Positions 42,730 to 51,310 of a stretch of 64,000 bases of DNA are shown here, in pieces; the stretch's first letter is position 1; every line of letters begins with the position of its first letter. Below the pieces are notes generated by a model. That model was not told the origin of the DNA, made no database searches, and saw nothing but the letters and a program-made list of their open reading frames with translations. Source of the stretch: Hyunsoonleella aestuarii (GTDB taxonomy: Bacteria; Bacteroidota; Bacteroidia; Flavobacteriales; Flavobacteriaceae); contig NZ_VAWB01000001.1 of NCBI RefSeq assembly GCF_006148925.1, forward strand, positions 1,268,001 through 1,332,000, read 5' to 3'. The position numbers and the translations under genes are program-made.

Positions 42730-42892
42730 TTTGGTACTTCGAACCTTTCCACTAAAGAACAAGACTGTTTACATCAACAAAACCTTTATAGAATGAAGCT
42801 AATTTCATCAATTCTTCATTAAAATGGTTCGACAAAACAATATTAGGGGGAGCAACCTAGTAAAAGTTCAACAGAAATGTTGGACTTTTTTT
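42730..42892 (+). repeat. Intergenic element B
   Basis: Longest copy of the element: TTTGGTACTTCG...CTTTCC, then CAATTCTTCATTAAAATGG, TTCGACA, TATTAGGGGGAGCAAC (42841-42856) and the GAAA-loop hairpin (42862-42892). It is homologous to element D over about 110 bases with some indels. The gap 42666-43022 holds nothing else obvious apart from a likely promoter for 43023. Confidence 0.85.
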
Positions 42893-43022
42893 GTTTTTGG
42901 ATCCATAGATAAAGAGATAGAATAAATTTTTTAAACTTAGATACAAGTTTGTACCTTGGTGAAGTCATAAATATAGTGTCTTTAAAAACCTCTTTTAAAT
43001 GTGTATCAACTAATCTATTTAT

Positions 43023-44570
43023 ATGAATAAAAACACAATCAAAAAAGTATCTATTATACTTCTTATAATTATACTAGGAACTTCTGCTTACACCTATTCT
43101 AAAATTGTATCTAACAATAAAGTTAGAGAGCTACAATGCTTTAATAGCTTGCTGATTAAGTTAGAAAACGGGATTCAACCAGATTCAATTTTTCAAGAAG
43201 ATTATGATAAACTTCAACTATTGGTAGAATATAGTCTGGCAGCAAGAACTGAAATGCTTGAAGTCGTGAGTCAATTAAATATAGATAAAGACGCTCCAAT
43301 AAGTAGTAGAGATTTATTGATTTTAAAACAAGGTTCGGAAAGCTATCTCGAAATTAGAGAAGATTTACTGGCCCTAGCTAATACTTATGAATGTGCTGTT
43401 GATGTTCAAGATGCCACTCTTGATGATTTTAATATTGACAAAAAATTAAGGTTAAAAGGATTAATGCTTTCATTGGGAGCTGCACTAACCTTATATGATA
43501 ATTATTTCATAGGGATTGTGTTATTTGAGCAAGACACTAGACTTAGAAGGCTTGTTAACGATCCCGATATGGGTTTTGGGCTTATGGAAAATAAGCTGGA
43601 TGAAGTGACATTAAATGCTAATTCTATAGAAACACGTCACAGAGTAAGACGTGCTATTACCTTTTATGAAGAAGCACAGCAGACTTTAGATGATTTTGAT
43701 GAAGATTCTGATTATTCTTATTTAAAATTATTAATAGAGTCAAGCCCATCATATAACTACGTGAAAAAAATTAGAGTTAAAGAAGTAGCCTCTAAGAAAT
43801 TTGTTGCTTTTGAAAGAATTACGAGTGAAATGATTTCAGAATCTTCCGAAAATGGTTTTGATATGCTAAGTGGTTTATTCGGAAACACAATGGGTTTATT
43901 TGAGTCAAGAAAAGGAAAGCTTTATGGAGATACAATAGCCAAAGAAAAAATTAAAAATGAATTAAAGCCCTTAGACATTTTATTAGAAAAAACGCCTTTT
44001 AGGCTAACAGACAAGTTTATCCCAGGTCATTTTGGGCATGTAGCTATTTGGACAGGAACTAAGGCTGAACTTATAGAATTGGATTTATGGAATAACCCAT
44101 ACGTTAAAAAATACGCAAGCGAGGTTGGTAATGACTTAGATGTAACATCGAAGGAAGAGCATCAAATTATAGAAGCACTTCGCTCTGGAGTTAAGTTAAG
44201 TACTTTAGATGAGTTTATGAATATTGATGATTTTGCCATTTTAAGGCCTGTTTTTAAAGATGAAAAGAATGAAGATTTAACTAAGGAAGCACTTCTAATG
44301 GCTTTTAGGCAATTAGGAAAAAAGTATGATTTCAATTTTGATGTAAATACTACCGATAAAATTGTATGTTCAGAACTTGCATACGTCTCTTTTCCTAGTA
44401 TTGATTGGCCTACTGAGAAAACACTTGGGAGGCATAATATTAGTCCAGATAACGTAGCAAAATTAGCTTGGAACAGCTTGCCTTTGGAGTTAGTTTTATT
44501 TTATCATGATGGCAAATTGGTTGATAAAGAAACGCAATTACCAAAAATGATAGAACTAATGAAAGATTAA
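43023..44570 (+). CDS. Membrane-anchored permuted papain-like amidase (C92/YiiX type)
   Basis: A 515-residue protein: N-terminal membrane anchor (IILLIIILGTSAYTYS, about 11-27), a long helical region of unknown type (about 30-320), then a permuted NlpC/P60-like (YiiX/YaeF, C92) domain. The catalytic pieces are PGHFGHVAIWTG (H336 or H339) and, about 110 residues later, DKIVCSELAYVSFP (C449), in the order His then Cys that marks circular permutation. It should cleave an amide, perhaps lipid- or peptide-linked, outside the cytoplasm. The extra N-terminal domain is unusual. Third unit of the array. Confidence 0.8.
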   Translation: MNKNTIKKVSIILLIIILGTSAYTYSKIVSNNKVRELQCFNSLLIKLENGIQPDSIFQEDYDKLQLLVEYSLAARTEMLEVVSQLNIDKDAPISSRDLLILKQGSESYLEIREDLLALANTYECAVDVQDATLDDFNIDKKLRLKGLMLSLGAALTLYDNYFIGIVLFEQDTRLRRLVNDPDMGFGLMENKLDEVTLNANSIETRHRVRRAITFYEEAQQTLDDFDEDSDYSYLKLLIESSPSYNYVKKIRVKEVASKKFVAFERITSEMISESSENGFDMLSGLFGNTMGLFESRKGKLYGDTIAKEKIKNELKPLDILLEKTPFRLTDKFIPGHFGHVAIWTGTKAELIELDLWNNPYVKKYASEVGNDLDVTSKEEHQIIEALRSGVKLSTLDEFMNIDDFAILRPVFKDEKNEDLTKEALLMAFRQLGKKYDFNFDVNTTDKIVCSELAYVSFPSIDWPTEKTLGRHNISPDNVAKLAWNSLPLELVLFYHDGKLVDKETQLPKMIELMKD

Positions 44571-44638
44571 ATGGATGTTTTATTTCGAATTAATAACAAT
44601 TTTTAAGGAATCAATATTGGTTTTAGAATCTCCAAGGA

Positions 44639-44743
44639 ATAGAAAGGATTAAGCTATTGGATTTCAGATAGCATGCCTCCTTGGTTCGAGCACAATAAAA
44701 GTAGCAAAAGAGTAAAAGTCTAACAAAAATATTGGACTTTTTT
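44639..44743 (+). repeat. Intergenic element C
   Basis: A diverged copy: TAAGCTATTGG...TGGTTCGAGCACAATA, then AAAAGTCTAACA facing TATTGGACTTTT (one mismatch) and T residues (44714-44743). It follows the C92 gene in the 237-base gap before 44808. Confidence 0.7.
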
Positions 44744-44773
44744 GTGCACATTATTAGTCTTTAAGATTTTTAG

Positions 44774-44781
44774 TATCTTTA
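44774..44781 (+). promoter_or_regulatory. Probable -7 box of the zinc-ribbon membrane gene
   Basis: TATCTTTA within a leader (TTAGTATCTTTAGAA) like those at 40930 and 41830. Confidence 0.45.
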
Positions 44782-44807
44782 GAATACTATAAAAATTATT
44801 CATTAAA

Positions 44808-45227
44808 ATGGCTAGTGAGAGATGTGCTGGTTGTTTTGGTACTGGGAAAATAGATGGCATGAGTTGTACGTTTTGTGCTGGTACAGGCTCTATTTGGGTG
44901 CCAGACAAGACTAATTATTCTTCCAATACTGGATATAGAAAAAGCAGTTATACTAAAGGATCTTCTTGGTTAGATAATGCATTTGAAGATAACTTGGCTG
45001 AATTAACTTTTTTAGGAGTTTTTGGTTTTATTATCTATAAGAGCTGGGAGTCTTCTGAAACAAATTGGTACATTACAATTGCAATTGGATTAATAGCAGG
45101 CTTTGTTGCATACAAACTACTTAAAGGTCCTTTACGTCCATTAGGCACTCTGTTAAAATATGTATTTTATATTGGGTTAATTGGACTTGCTATCTATGGT
45201 ATTTATCAAGTAGTAGTTTTGTTTTAA
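44808..45227 (+). CDS. Zinc-finger membrane protein, unknown
   Basis: A 139-residue protein. The N-terminus has two CxxCxGxG-type pairs as in the DnaJ zinc centre (ERCAGCFGTGKIDGMSCTFCAGTG, positions 5-27; only part needed: CAGCFGTG and CTFCAGTG), about a dozen residues apart. Two or three hydrophobic helices follow (FLGVFGFIIYKSW, WYITIAIGLIAGFVAYKLL, VFYIGLIGLAIYGIYQVVVLF). There is no J domain. Its role is unknown. Fourth unit of the array. Confidence 0.7.
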   Translation: MASERCAGCFGTGKIDGMSCTFCAGTGSIWVPDKTNYSSNTGYRKSSYTKGSSWLDNAFEDNLAELTFLGVFGFIIYKSWESSETNWYITIAIGLIAGFVAYKLLKGPLRPLGTLLKYVFYIGLIGLAIYGIYQVVVLF

Positions 45228-45288
45228 TCCGCATAGACTTTTTATCATAGGAACACCCATTAAGAAGTCATTTATAAACGTTATTGAG

Positions 45289-45423
45289 TTTGATAATTCG
45301 ATGCTTTCCGCTTTGGAATGGGGCTAGTAATCATTACGAGCACCATTCAATTCTTCATCGAACTGGTTCGGCAATACAATATTAGGGGGAGTAACAAATC
45401 TAACTTAATGTTGGACTTTTTTT
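45289..45423 (+). repeat. Intergenic element D
   Basis: TTTGATAATTCG...CTTTCC, then CAATTCTTCATCGAACTGG, TTCGGCA, TATTAGGGGGAGTAAC (45380-45395) and a decayed hairpin (45396-45423) that keeps TGTTGGACTTTTT. Closest to element B. It is the last unit of the array before minus-strand genes. Confidence 0.8.
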
Positions 45424-45438
45424 ATTCATTATTATATT

Positions 45439-45792
45439 CTATAGATGAATAAAATTTTTAGCCGCTTCAACCACTTTTTTAAAGCTACCAACAAAAATTT
45501 TGTAATCAACAACAATTATAGGTCTACTTAAAAACGTATAATGATCTAGAATGTAATGCTTAAAATCTTTTTCGGTTAAATCTTGATTTTTCAAATCCAT
45601 TTCTTTATACAGCTTAGAGCGTTTGCTAAAAAGTGCTTCGTAGCTTCCAGCAAGCTCTTTCATATGTTCTAATTGCTTTACAGTAATCTCTTCTGTTTTT
45701 ATGTCCTGTAAAATAAAGTCGTTTGATAAGTTTAATTCTTTTAAAATTCTAGTACAAGTATTGCAAGTTTTTAAATAATATACTTTTTTCAT
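45439..45792 (-). CDS. ArsC/Spx-family thioredoxin-fold protein
   Basis: A 117-residue protein of the arsenate-reductase-like family. The active site is YLKTCNTCTRILKEL, a CxxC (C10, C13) in the place of ArsC's catalytic cysteine, plus the ArsC lid segment LSRPIIVVDYKIFVG with the anion-binding Arg-Pro. Short ArsC-like proteins of Bacteroidota are thiol-disulphide proteins more often than real arsenate reductases; no arsB or arsR is near. It is monocistronic. Confidence 0.82.
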   Translation of the reverse strand: MKKVYYLKTCNTCTRILKELNLSNDFILQDIKTEEITVKQLEHMKELAGSYEALFSKRSKLYKEMDLKNQDLTEKDFKHYILDHYTFLSRPIIVVDYKIFVGSFKKVVEAAKNFIHL

Positions 45793-45850
45793 AATGCAGG
45801 GGATTTATACAGACAAATTAAAACTATATTTATCAAAAAAATAAACAAAA

Positions 45851-46315
45851 ATGGAGTTTACATTTCAGGTTTTAAATAACACTAGGGACATATTCAAAAA
45901 AATAATAGAAAATAATTCATTGGAGGACTTAAATAGAATTCCAAAGGGGTTTAATAACAACATAATTTGGAATATTGGCCATGTGGTAGTTTCAGAACAA
46001 TTGCTGGTGTATAAATTATCAGGTTTGGAAAGTTTATTATCCGATAACATGATAAACAAATACCGAAAGGACAGCAAACCCCAGAGCAATCACAACCAAG
46101 TCGAGGTTGATCAGATAAAAAATGTATTACATTCAACCCTCGAGAAAACAAGGGAGGATTATTACGATAATGTTTTTGATAAATATAACACCTACACTGT
46201 TTCTACTACCGGTAATACATTGACTAATATAGACGAAGCCCTGCAGTTTGTAGCTATTCATGAAGGTTTGCACTATGGTTATGTGTTAGCACTTTTAAAA
46301 GCGATTAAAAGCTAG
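45851..46315 (+). CDS. DinB-family protein
   Basis: A 154-residue four-helix bundle of the DinB/YfiT type. The likely metal-binding histidines are H48 (NIGHVVVSEQLL) and the pair near the C-terminus (AIHEGLHYGYVL). DinB proteins act as thiol-dependent transferases or metal-dependent enzymes, often with bacillithiol. Its 3' end overlaps the opposite DUF3298 gene by 21 bases. Confidence 0.85.
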   Translation: MEFTFQVLNNTRDIFKKIIENNSLEDLNRIPKGFNNNIIWNIGHVVVSEQLLVYKLSGLESLLSDNMINKYRKDSKPQSNHNQVEVDQIKNVLHSTLEKTREDYYDNVFDKYNTYTVSTTGNTLTNIDEALQFVAIHEGLHYGYVLALLKAIKS

Positions 46316-47014
46316 GACAGATTTTAATAAATTAAACGGAATGGTTAGCTCGATTGTTCCCGAGGAGTACGGTGCAATTTCGTAAGTGTTGTACAACAGA
46401 AGAATACCCTCCTGTGTATATCCAATATTATTTGATAATTGGAAGGGACTGTTTTCGAAAAACAAATCTTGTTCTTTAAACTTTCTGTCAAACTGGGTTT
46501 GAGCAATATTTTGGAATTGCTTAAAATCAGTAAATAAATCCTCATTCGATATTTTTTTACCAGATTGAGCATCGAAGTTTAAAATAGAAATGTTTAAGTT
46601 TCCATGAGCACCACCAGTGTTTTTGTACGTAGTTATCGCGATACTAACTATTTCCGAAGATAGAAACATGACATCGCCATCTATTTGCGCTTCCCAAATT
46701 TCGTTGGTTTCAGGAAAATCTAACTTAAATGTTTTAAATTCTTCATTAAATAGAGCAACACTTTCTTCAATAGATGTTGAAGATATTTCTCCTGTATTTC
46801 CTATATGCAACGATTCAATAACATGTTTATGGATTTTAGTATTTATTGAATCAGCTGTTTCGTCAATACCTATTGCTTCAGGGATGTTTACTTCTACTAT
46901 AGTGTTGTTTACAGTTGTTGGAGTAATCTCAGAAAACGATAATTTAATCTCTTCCTCGCAACTTAAAAGAAGGAATAATAAACAAAGTTTGATACAGATT
47001 TTTTTATTCGACAT
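46295..47014 (-). CDS. DUF4163/DUF3298-domain lipoprotein (RsiV-like)
   Basis: The ATG at 47014 gives 239 residues with a lipoprotein signal (ICIKLCLLFLLLSC). Downstream, YKNTGGAHGNLNISILNFD and the C-terminal YTQEGILLLYNTYEIAPYSSG are the core of DUF4163/DUF3298 (RsiV-type) domains, which in Bacillus bind lysozyme. Here it is a plain lipoprotein without a TM anchor or sigma factor. Function in this organism is not known. It overlaps DinB at the 3' end. Confidence 0.8.
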   Translation of the reverse strand: MSNKKICIKLCLLFLLLSCEEEIKLSFSEITPTTVNNTIVEVNIPEAIGIDETADSINTKIHKHVIESLHIGNTGEISSTSIEESVALFNEEFKTFKLDFPETNEIWEAQIDGDVMFLSSEIVSIAITTYKNTGGAHGNLNISILNFDAQSGKKISNEDLFTDFKQFQNIAQTQFDRKFKEQDLFFENSPFQLSNNIGYTQEGILLLYNTYEIAPYSSGTIELTIPFNLLKSVLAFNRF

Positions 47015-47076
47015 ATTCAATATGTTAACCATATATTAAAGGTAATTATTGCATTTGAATAGACCGAATTAAAACT

Positions 47077-47084
47077 TACATTTG
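47077..47084 (+). promoter_or_regulatory. Promoter of the cystathionine gamma-synthase gene
   Basis: -7 TACATTTG (TAnnTTTG) with -33 TTTG at 47054-47057 and a 19-base spacer, 60 bases before the ATG. Confidence 0.75.
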
Positions 47085-47144
47085 TACGAAAGGGAAGTGT
47101 TAAATCAGTAAGATGCTGCATTATCTTTTAAATTAATTGAAATC

Positions 47145-48284
47145 ATGAAATTTAATACAAAAGCAATTCACGGCGGTCAAGAACATGATCCAGCTTATGG
47201 AGCGGTAATGCCTCCTATTTATCAAACATCAACTTATGCTCAAACCACTCCAGGTGGCCACAAAGGATTTGAATATTCTAGAACGCATAATCCAACAAGG
47301 AGAGCTTTGGAAAATGCTTTAGCTAGTATTGAAAACGGTAATTATGGGTTGGCATTTGGTTCTGGATTGGCTGCGATTGATGCTATTATAAAGCTTTTGA
47401 AACCTGGAGATGAGGTTGTGTCTACAAACGATTTGTACGGAGGATCCTTTAGATTATTTACAAAAATATTTCTAGATTTCGGAATTAAATTTCATTTTAT
47501 TGGTATGCAGAGTGCATCCAATATTGAGACTTATATAAATGAGAATACAAAATTAATTTGGGTTGAAACGCCAACGAACCCAATGATGAATATTATTGAT
47601 GTTCAAGCAGCGAGCGTAATTGCGAAAAAACATAACATTTTGTTAGCTGTGGATAACACGTTTGCAACTCCTTATTTGCAGCAACCTATAGATTTGGGTG
47701 CAGATATCGTGATGCACTCTGCTACCAAATATCTTGGTGGCCATAGCGATGTTGTTATGGGAGCTTTGATAGTTAAAGATGAAGAGTTAGCCAACAGATT
47801 GTATTTTATCCAAAATGCAAGTGGCGCTATTTGCGGGCCTCAAGACAGTTTTCTGGTGTTAAGAGGTATAAAAACCTTGCATGTTAGAATGCAGCGCCAT
47901 TGCGAAAATGGAAAAGCCGTCGCCGAATACTTAGCAAGTCACCCGAAAATTGAAAAGGTATATTGGCCTGGATTCGAAGATCATCCTAATCATAATATTG
48001 CAAAAGCGCAAATGAAAGATTTTGGAGGAATGATATCTTTTACTACAAAAGGCAATGATTATAAAGAGGCGATTAGAATTGTTGAAAATTTAAAAGTCTT
48101 TACACTAGCCGAATCATTAGGAGGCGTAGAATCTTTATCGGGTCATCCAGCTAGTATGACACATGCTAGTATACCAAAAGAGGAAAGAGAAAAAACAGGG
48201 GTTGTAGATTCTTTAATTCGATTAAGTGTCGGGATAGAAGATATCGACGATTTAATAGCTGATTTAGAGCAAGCTATAGGTTAA
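47145..48284 (+). CDS. metB: Cystathionine gamma-synthase (trans-sulfuration, PLP)
   Basis: A 379-residue PLP-dependent Cys/Met metabolism enzyme. The Schiff-base lysine is K195 in HSATKYLGGHSDVVMG, with substrate/PLP segments YSRTHNPTRRALE (45-57), FGSGLAAI and AESLGGVESLSGHPASMTHA. The family joins homoserine esters to cysteine (synthase) or splits cystathionine (lyase); reactions overlap and cannot be told from the sequence with certainty. It has its own strong promoter and overlaps the next gene by four bases at the 3' ends. Confidence 0.92.
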   Translation: MKFNTKAIHGGQEHDPAYGAVMPPIYQTSTYAQTTPGGHKGFEYSRTHNPTRRALENALASIENGNYGLAFGSGLAAIDAIIKLLKPGDEVVSTNDLYGGSFRLFTKIFLDFGIKFHFIGMQSASNIETYINENTKLIWVETPTNPMMNIIDVQAASVIAKKHNILLAVDNTFATPYLQQPIDLGADIVMHSATKYLGGHSDVVMGALIVKDEELANRLYFIQNASGAICGPQDSFLVLRGIKTLHVRMQRHCENGKAVAEYLASHPKIEKVYWPGFEDHPNHNIAKAQMKDFGGMISFTTKGNDYKEAIRIVENLKVFTLAESLGGVESLSGHPASMTHASIPKEEREKTGVVDSLIRLSVGIEDIDDLIADLEQAIG

Positions 48285-49138
48285 TCTAAATAGTAGACAT
48301 AACCCACATTTAACCATATTAACCAGTCATTAAATTTGTTGTAACTTAATTTATGGTTAAATCCATCTACCCAATCATTAAAATAAAGTTGCCATCTCAA
48401 ATCAAGAAGTAAATCTGAAAGTACACCTATTTTATAACGAACACCAACACTAGTTACCATAGACCAATCTGATCTTTGACTAGGATCTATAGGATATTGT
48501 CTGGTTTCACCTGCAGGAATTGGCGGAAGACGACTATCATTTTCATACCAGAATGAATATATATTTCTAGGGTCAAAAACATTACCAACTATTTGATTGG
48601 GTCCAGGATTAGGTGATACATAATTGGAACTTGCTTGTGGAGAGGATGTAGTGTAGTGTATGCCTAAACTTACATAAGGCGCCAATAAATAACTAAATGC
48701 TTGGAACGAGCGAATACTTCTAGGAAACCATTCGATTTGAGTCCCAATATCAAAATTTTCGGCAACACCTTGATGTCCTCTTAGTCTAAATGAATTATCT
48801 CCTGTTCTATTTGCTGCAACATGTTCTCCATGATGATCGAGATTGGTGTAGTTCCACGAAATCTCATTTCTTAACTTAAAATGGTCATTGAAATAATTAT
48901 CGGTGGAATAACAGTTACAATCGGCTCTATAAGCAAAATTTATGTAATGAATAATACCAATACCGATGCCAGAGTTACCGAGGTTAGTAGCTTCGTCGAA
49001 ACGGCTTCCAAAATCGGATCTAAACTCTACTGGACCAGCAATAACACCTATTTCATGAGAAAAACCTAATTGAGCATGAGATGTCTTACATATAGCAAAC
49101 AAACAAGAAATTAAAGCTAAATGTTTTAAGTTAAGCAT
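48281..49138 (-). CDS. THC0290_0291 family outer-membrane-like protein
   Basis: A 285-residue exported protein from the ATG at 49138, with signal LALISCLFAICKTSHAQ and regular beta strands through to the C-terminal aromatic end (NVGYVYYLD). It is recognised as the flavobacterial THC0290_0291 family, predicted beta-barrels of unknown function. Tyr-rich and Asn-rich loops suggest a surface-exposed barrel. It is convergent with metB, overlapping by four bases. Confidence 0.8.
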   Translation of the reverse strand: MLNLKHLALISCLFAICKTSHAQLGFSHEIGVIAGPVEFRSDFGSRFDEATNLGNSGIGIGIIHYINFAYRADCNCYSTDNYFNDHFKLRNEISWNYTNLDHHGEHVAANRTGDNSFRLRGHQGVAENFDIGTQIEWFPRSIRSFQAFSYLLAPYVSLGIHYTTSSPQASSNYVSPNPGPNQIVGNVFDPRNIYSFWYENDSRLPPIPAGETRQYPIDPSQRSDWSMVTSVGVRYKIGVLSDLLLDLRWQLYFNDWVDGFNHKLSYNKFNDWLIWLNVGYVYYLD

Positions 49139-49284
49139 AATAAGGGTCAACTTTTTTGGGGCGTTTCACAAACAAATATATAAAAACTCGATTAACAATC
49201 AAATATAGTTGTAGTGCAAGGATAGTATTAATAAAAACATGTTGCGAAATTCAAAAAAAAACTATGTAATTTTTATAGATAATG

Positions 49285-49292
49285 TATCTTTG
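49285..49292 (+). promoter_or_regulatory. Probable -7 box of gdhA
   Basis: TATCTTTG matches TAnnTTTG, giving a leader of about 40 bases to the ATG. Confidence 0.65.
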
Positions 49293-49339
49293 TGCTCTAA
49301 AATTATTAATTCATTAAAAATTAATCACAAAACCATCAC

Positions 49340-50683
49340 ATGAAAAAAATAGTTGACGAGTTTTTAGATTTGGTGAAACAACGAAATTCTGGCGAACCAG
49401 AATTTTTACAAGCCGTAGAGGAGGTTGCAGAAACTGTAATTCCTTACATCGTTCAGCATGATATTTATTATGGCAAAAACGTATTATTAAGAATGGTTGA
49501 GCCAGAAAGGACAATTTCATTTAGGGTATGTTGGGTAGACGATTCTGGTGAAATTCAAGTAAACCGAGGTTATAGAATTCAAATGAATTCTGCTATTGGC
49601 CCATATAAAGGCGGCCTTCGGTTTCATCCAACAGTAAACATGAGTATTCTTAAATTCTTAGCTTTCGAGCAAGTCTTTAAAAATAGTCTTACAACATTAC
49701 CAATGGGTGGTGGTAAAGGAGGAAGTGACTTTGATCCAAAGGGTAAGAGTGATAACGAAATAATGCGATTCTGTCATGCTTTTATGGGTGAATTGTTTAG
49801 ACATATTGGACCAAACACGGATGTTCCGGCTGGAGATATAGGCGTTGGAGCTCGAGAAATTGGGTTTCTTTTTGGAATGTATAAAAAACTGAGAAATGAG
49901 TTCACTGGAGTTTTAACTGGAAAAGGAATAACATGGGGGGGATCTTTAATTAGGCCAGAAGCAACAGGTTACGGAAATGTTTATTTTGCTCAAAACATGC
50001 TTGAAGTAAAAGGCGATAGTTTTGAAGGGAAAAATGTAGCAGTCTCAGGTTCTGGAAATGTGGCTCAATATGCGGCTGAAAAAGTGCTTCAATTAGGAGG
50101 AAAAGTGTTAACACTTTCTGATTCTGGTGGATATATTTATGATAAAGAGGGAATAGATGCTGAGAAATTAGCATTTGTAATGAATTTGAAAAATGTAAAG
50201 CGTGGAAGAATTAGTGAATATATAGAGACTTACTCTAATGCAACTTATGTAGAAGGAAAGACGCCTTGGGAAGTTAAATGTGATATCGCATTACCTTGTG
50301 CTACGCAGAACGAATTAAATGAGCAAGATGCAAATACCCTAGTAAAAAATGGATGTATTTGTGTAAGTGAAGGTGCTAATATGCCATCAACAAAAGAAGC
50401 TATTACTGTTTTTCATAAAGCTAAAATATTGTTTGCTCCCGGTAAAGCATCCAATGCTGGGGGGGTAGCAACTTCTGGATTAGAGATGACTCAGAACTCT
50501 TTAAGATTCAAATGGTCAAGAGAGGAAGTAGATAATAAGCTAAAGGAAATAATGTCTAATATCCATGATTCTTGTATAGAGTATGGTAAAGACGACGATG
50601 GCTATATCGATTATGTTAGAGGAGCAAATATTGCTGGTTTTGTAAAAGTAGCAGATGCTATGCTAGCGCAGGGAATTGTATAA
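49340..50683 (+). CDS. gdhA: NADP-type glutamate dehydrogenase
   Basis: A 447-residue hexameric-type glutamate dehydrogenase, making glutamate from 2-oxoglutarate and ammonia. The catalytic lysine lies in LPMGGGKGGSDFDPKG, the substrate region in GPYKGGLRFHP and the Rossmann glycine motif in VAVSGSGNVAQYAAEK. The length and SGSGNV sequence match the NADPH-linked bacterial form. It carries its own promoter, and a hairpin terminator follows at 50712. Confidence 0.95.
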   Translation: MKKIVDEFLDLVKQRNSGEPEFLQAVEEVAETVIPYIVQHDIYYGKNVLLRMVEPERTISFRVCWVDDSGEIQVNRGYRIQMNSAIGPYKGGLRFHPTVNMSILKFLAFEQVFKNSLTTLPMGGGKGGSDFDPKGKSDNEIMRFCHAFMGELFRHIGPNTDVPAGDIGVGAREIGFLFGMYKKLRNEFTGVLTGKGITWGGSLIRPEATGYGNVYFAQNMLEVKGDSFEGKNVAVSGSGNVAQYAAEKVLQLGGKVLTLSDSGGYIYDKEGIDAEKLAFVMNLKNVKRGRISEYIETYSNATYVEGKTPWEVKCDIALPCATQNELNEQDANTLVKNGCICVSEGANMPSTKEAITVFHKAKILFAPGKASNAGGVATSGLEMTQNSLRFKWSREEVDNKLKEIMSNIHDSCIEYGKDDDGYIDYVRGANIAGFVKVADAMLAQGIV

Positions 50684-50711
50684 CTAAGCAAACTAATAAA
50701 ACATAATATTG

Positions 50712-50745
50712 AAAAGCCATCGAAATAATTATGATGGCTTTTTTG
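50712..50745. terminator. Terminator between gdhA and the GNAT gene
   Basis: AAAAGCCATC (50712-50721) pairs perfectly with GATGGCTTTT (50733-50742), then T residues on the plus strand; convergent genes on both sides. Confidence 0.88.
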
Positions 50746-50755
50746 TATACTTTAT

Positions 50756-51310
50756 TTATTCCCAATGCCAAATAAGGAGTTCCCATTCTTGGTTGTTGGA
50801 CTTATACGTTTTTAATAGTTCAAAACCGATGGCTTTATGCGCATATAAAGATCTTTTGTTATTGGTGTCGACTTCAGTAATAACGGCGTCAAAATTCAAG
50901 TTAAGCTCTTGCATCATGAAATTATATAGACCTCTAAAAACCCCTTGTTGCCTGAACCTTTTTTCTATACAAATTTGACCCATTATAATGTAATTGATAC
51001 TCTTTTTAATAGAACAATTTATTGTTTTAAACATTGGGGCTAATACTTGAATAGAGTCTTTAAATTCCTGTGTCATACATAGAGCATAGCCTATTACCTG
51101 GCTGTCACTTTTTGCTATTATATGTGCGCAGGCCCCATTCATAGCTTTTAAAATATCAAAACTATGATTTACCGTTACAAAACCTTGAGAAATTCTCTCT
51201 TCTTTAGAAATTGACTCTATTTTATTAGCCTGTTGAAGCTCCAAAATTTGGTGAAGTTCCTCGTTATTAGTAACTCTTTTATAAGTGATACTATTCTCAA
51301 GATTCTTCAC
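50756..51310 (-). CDS. GNAT-family N-acetyltransferase
   Basis: A 184-residue acetyltransferase. The acetyl-CoA-binding motif A is seen around MGQICIEKRFRQQGVFRGLYN (about 110-130), with the following strand DAVITEVDTNNKRSLYAHKAIGFELLKTY typical of the fold (beta5 and the late helix). Its substrate is unknown. It shares one base with the UmuD-like gene upstream and is probably in its operon. Confidence 0.82.
   Translation of the reverse strand: MKNLENSITYKRVTNNEELHQILELQQANKIESISKEERISQGFVTVNHSFDILKAMNGACAHIIAKSDSQVIGYALCMTQEFKDSIQVLAPMFKTINCSIKKSINYIIMGQICIEKRFRQQGVFRGLYNFMMQELNLNFDAVITEVDTNNKRSLYAHKAIGFELLKTYKSNNQEWELLIWHWE

Noticed and set aside
45439-45792. Arsenate resistance operon
   Set aside because: The protein is ArsC-like but has CxxC and no ars neighbours, so a general redox role is more likely.
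47085-47144. SAM or other riboswitch before metB
   Set aside because: The leader is only about 50 bases and lacks the conserved stems of SAM riboswitches.
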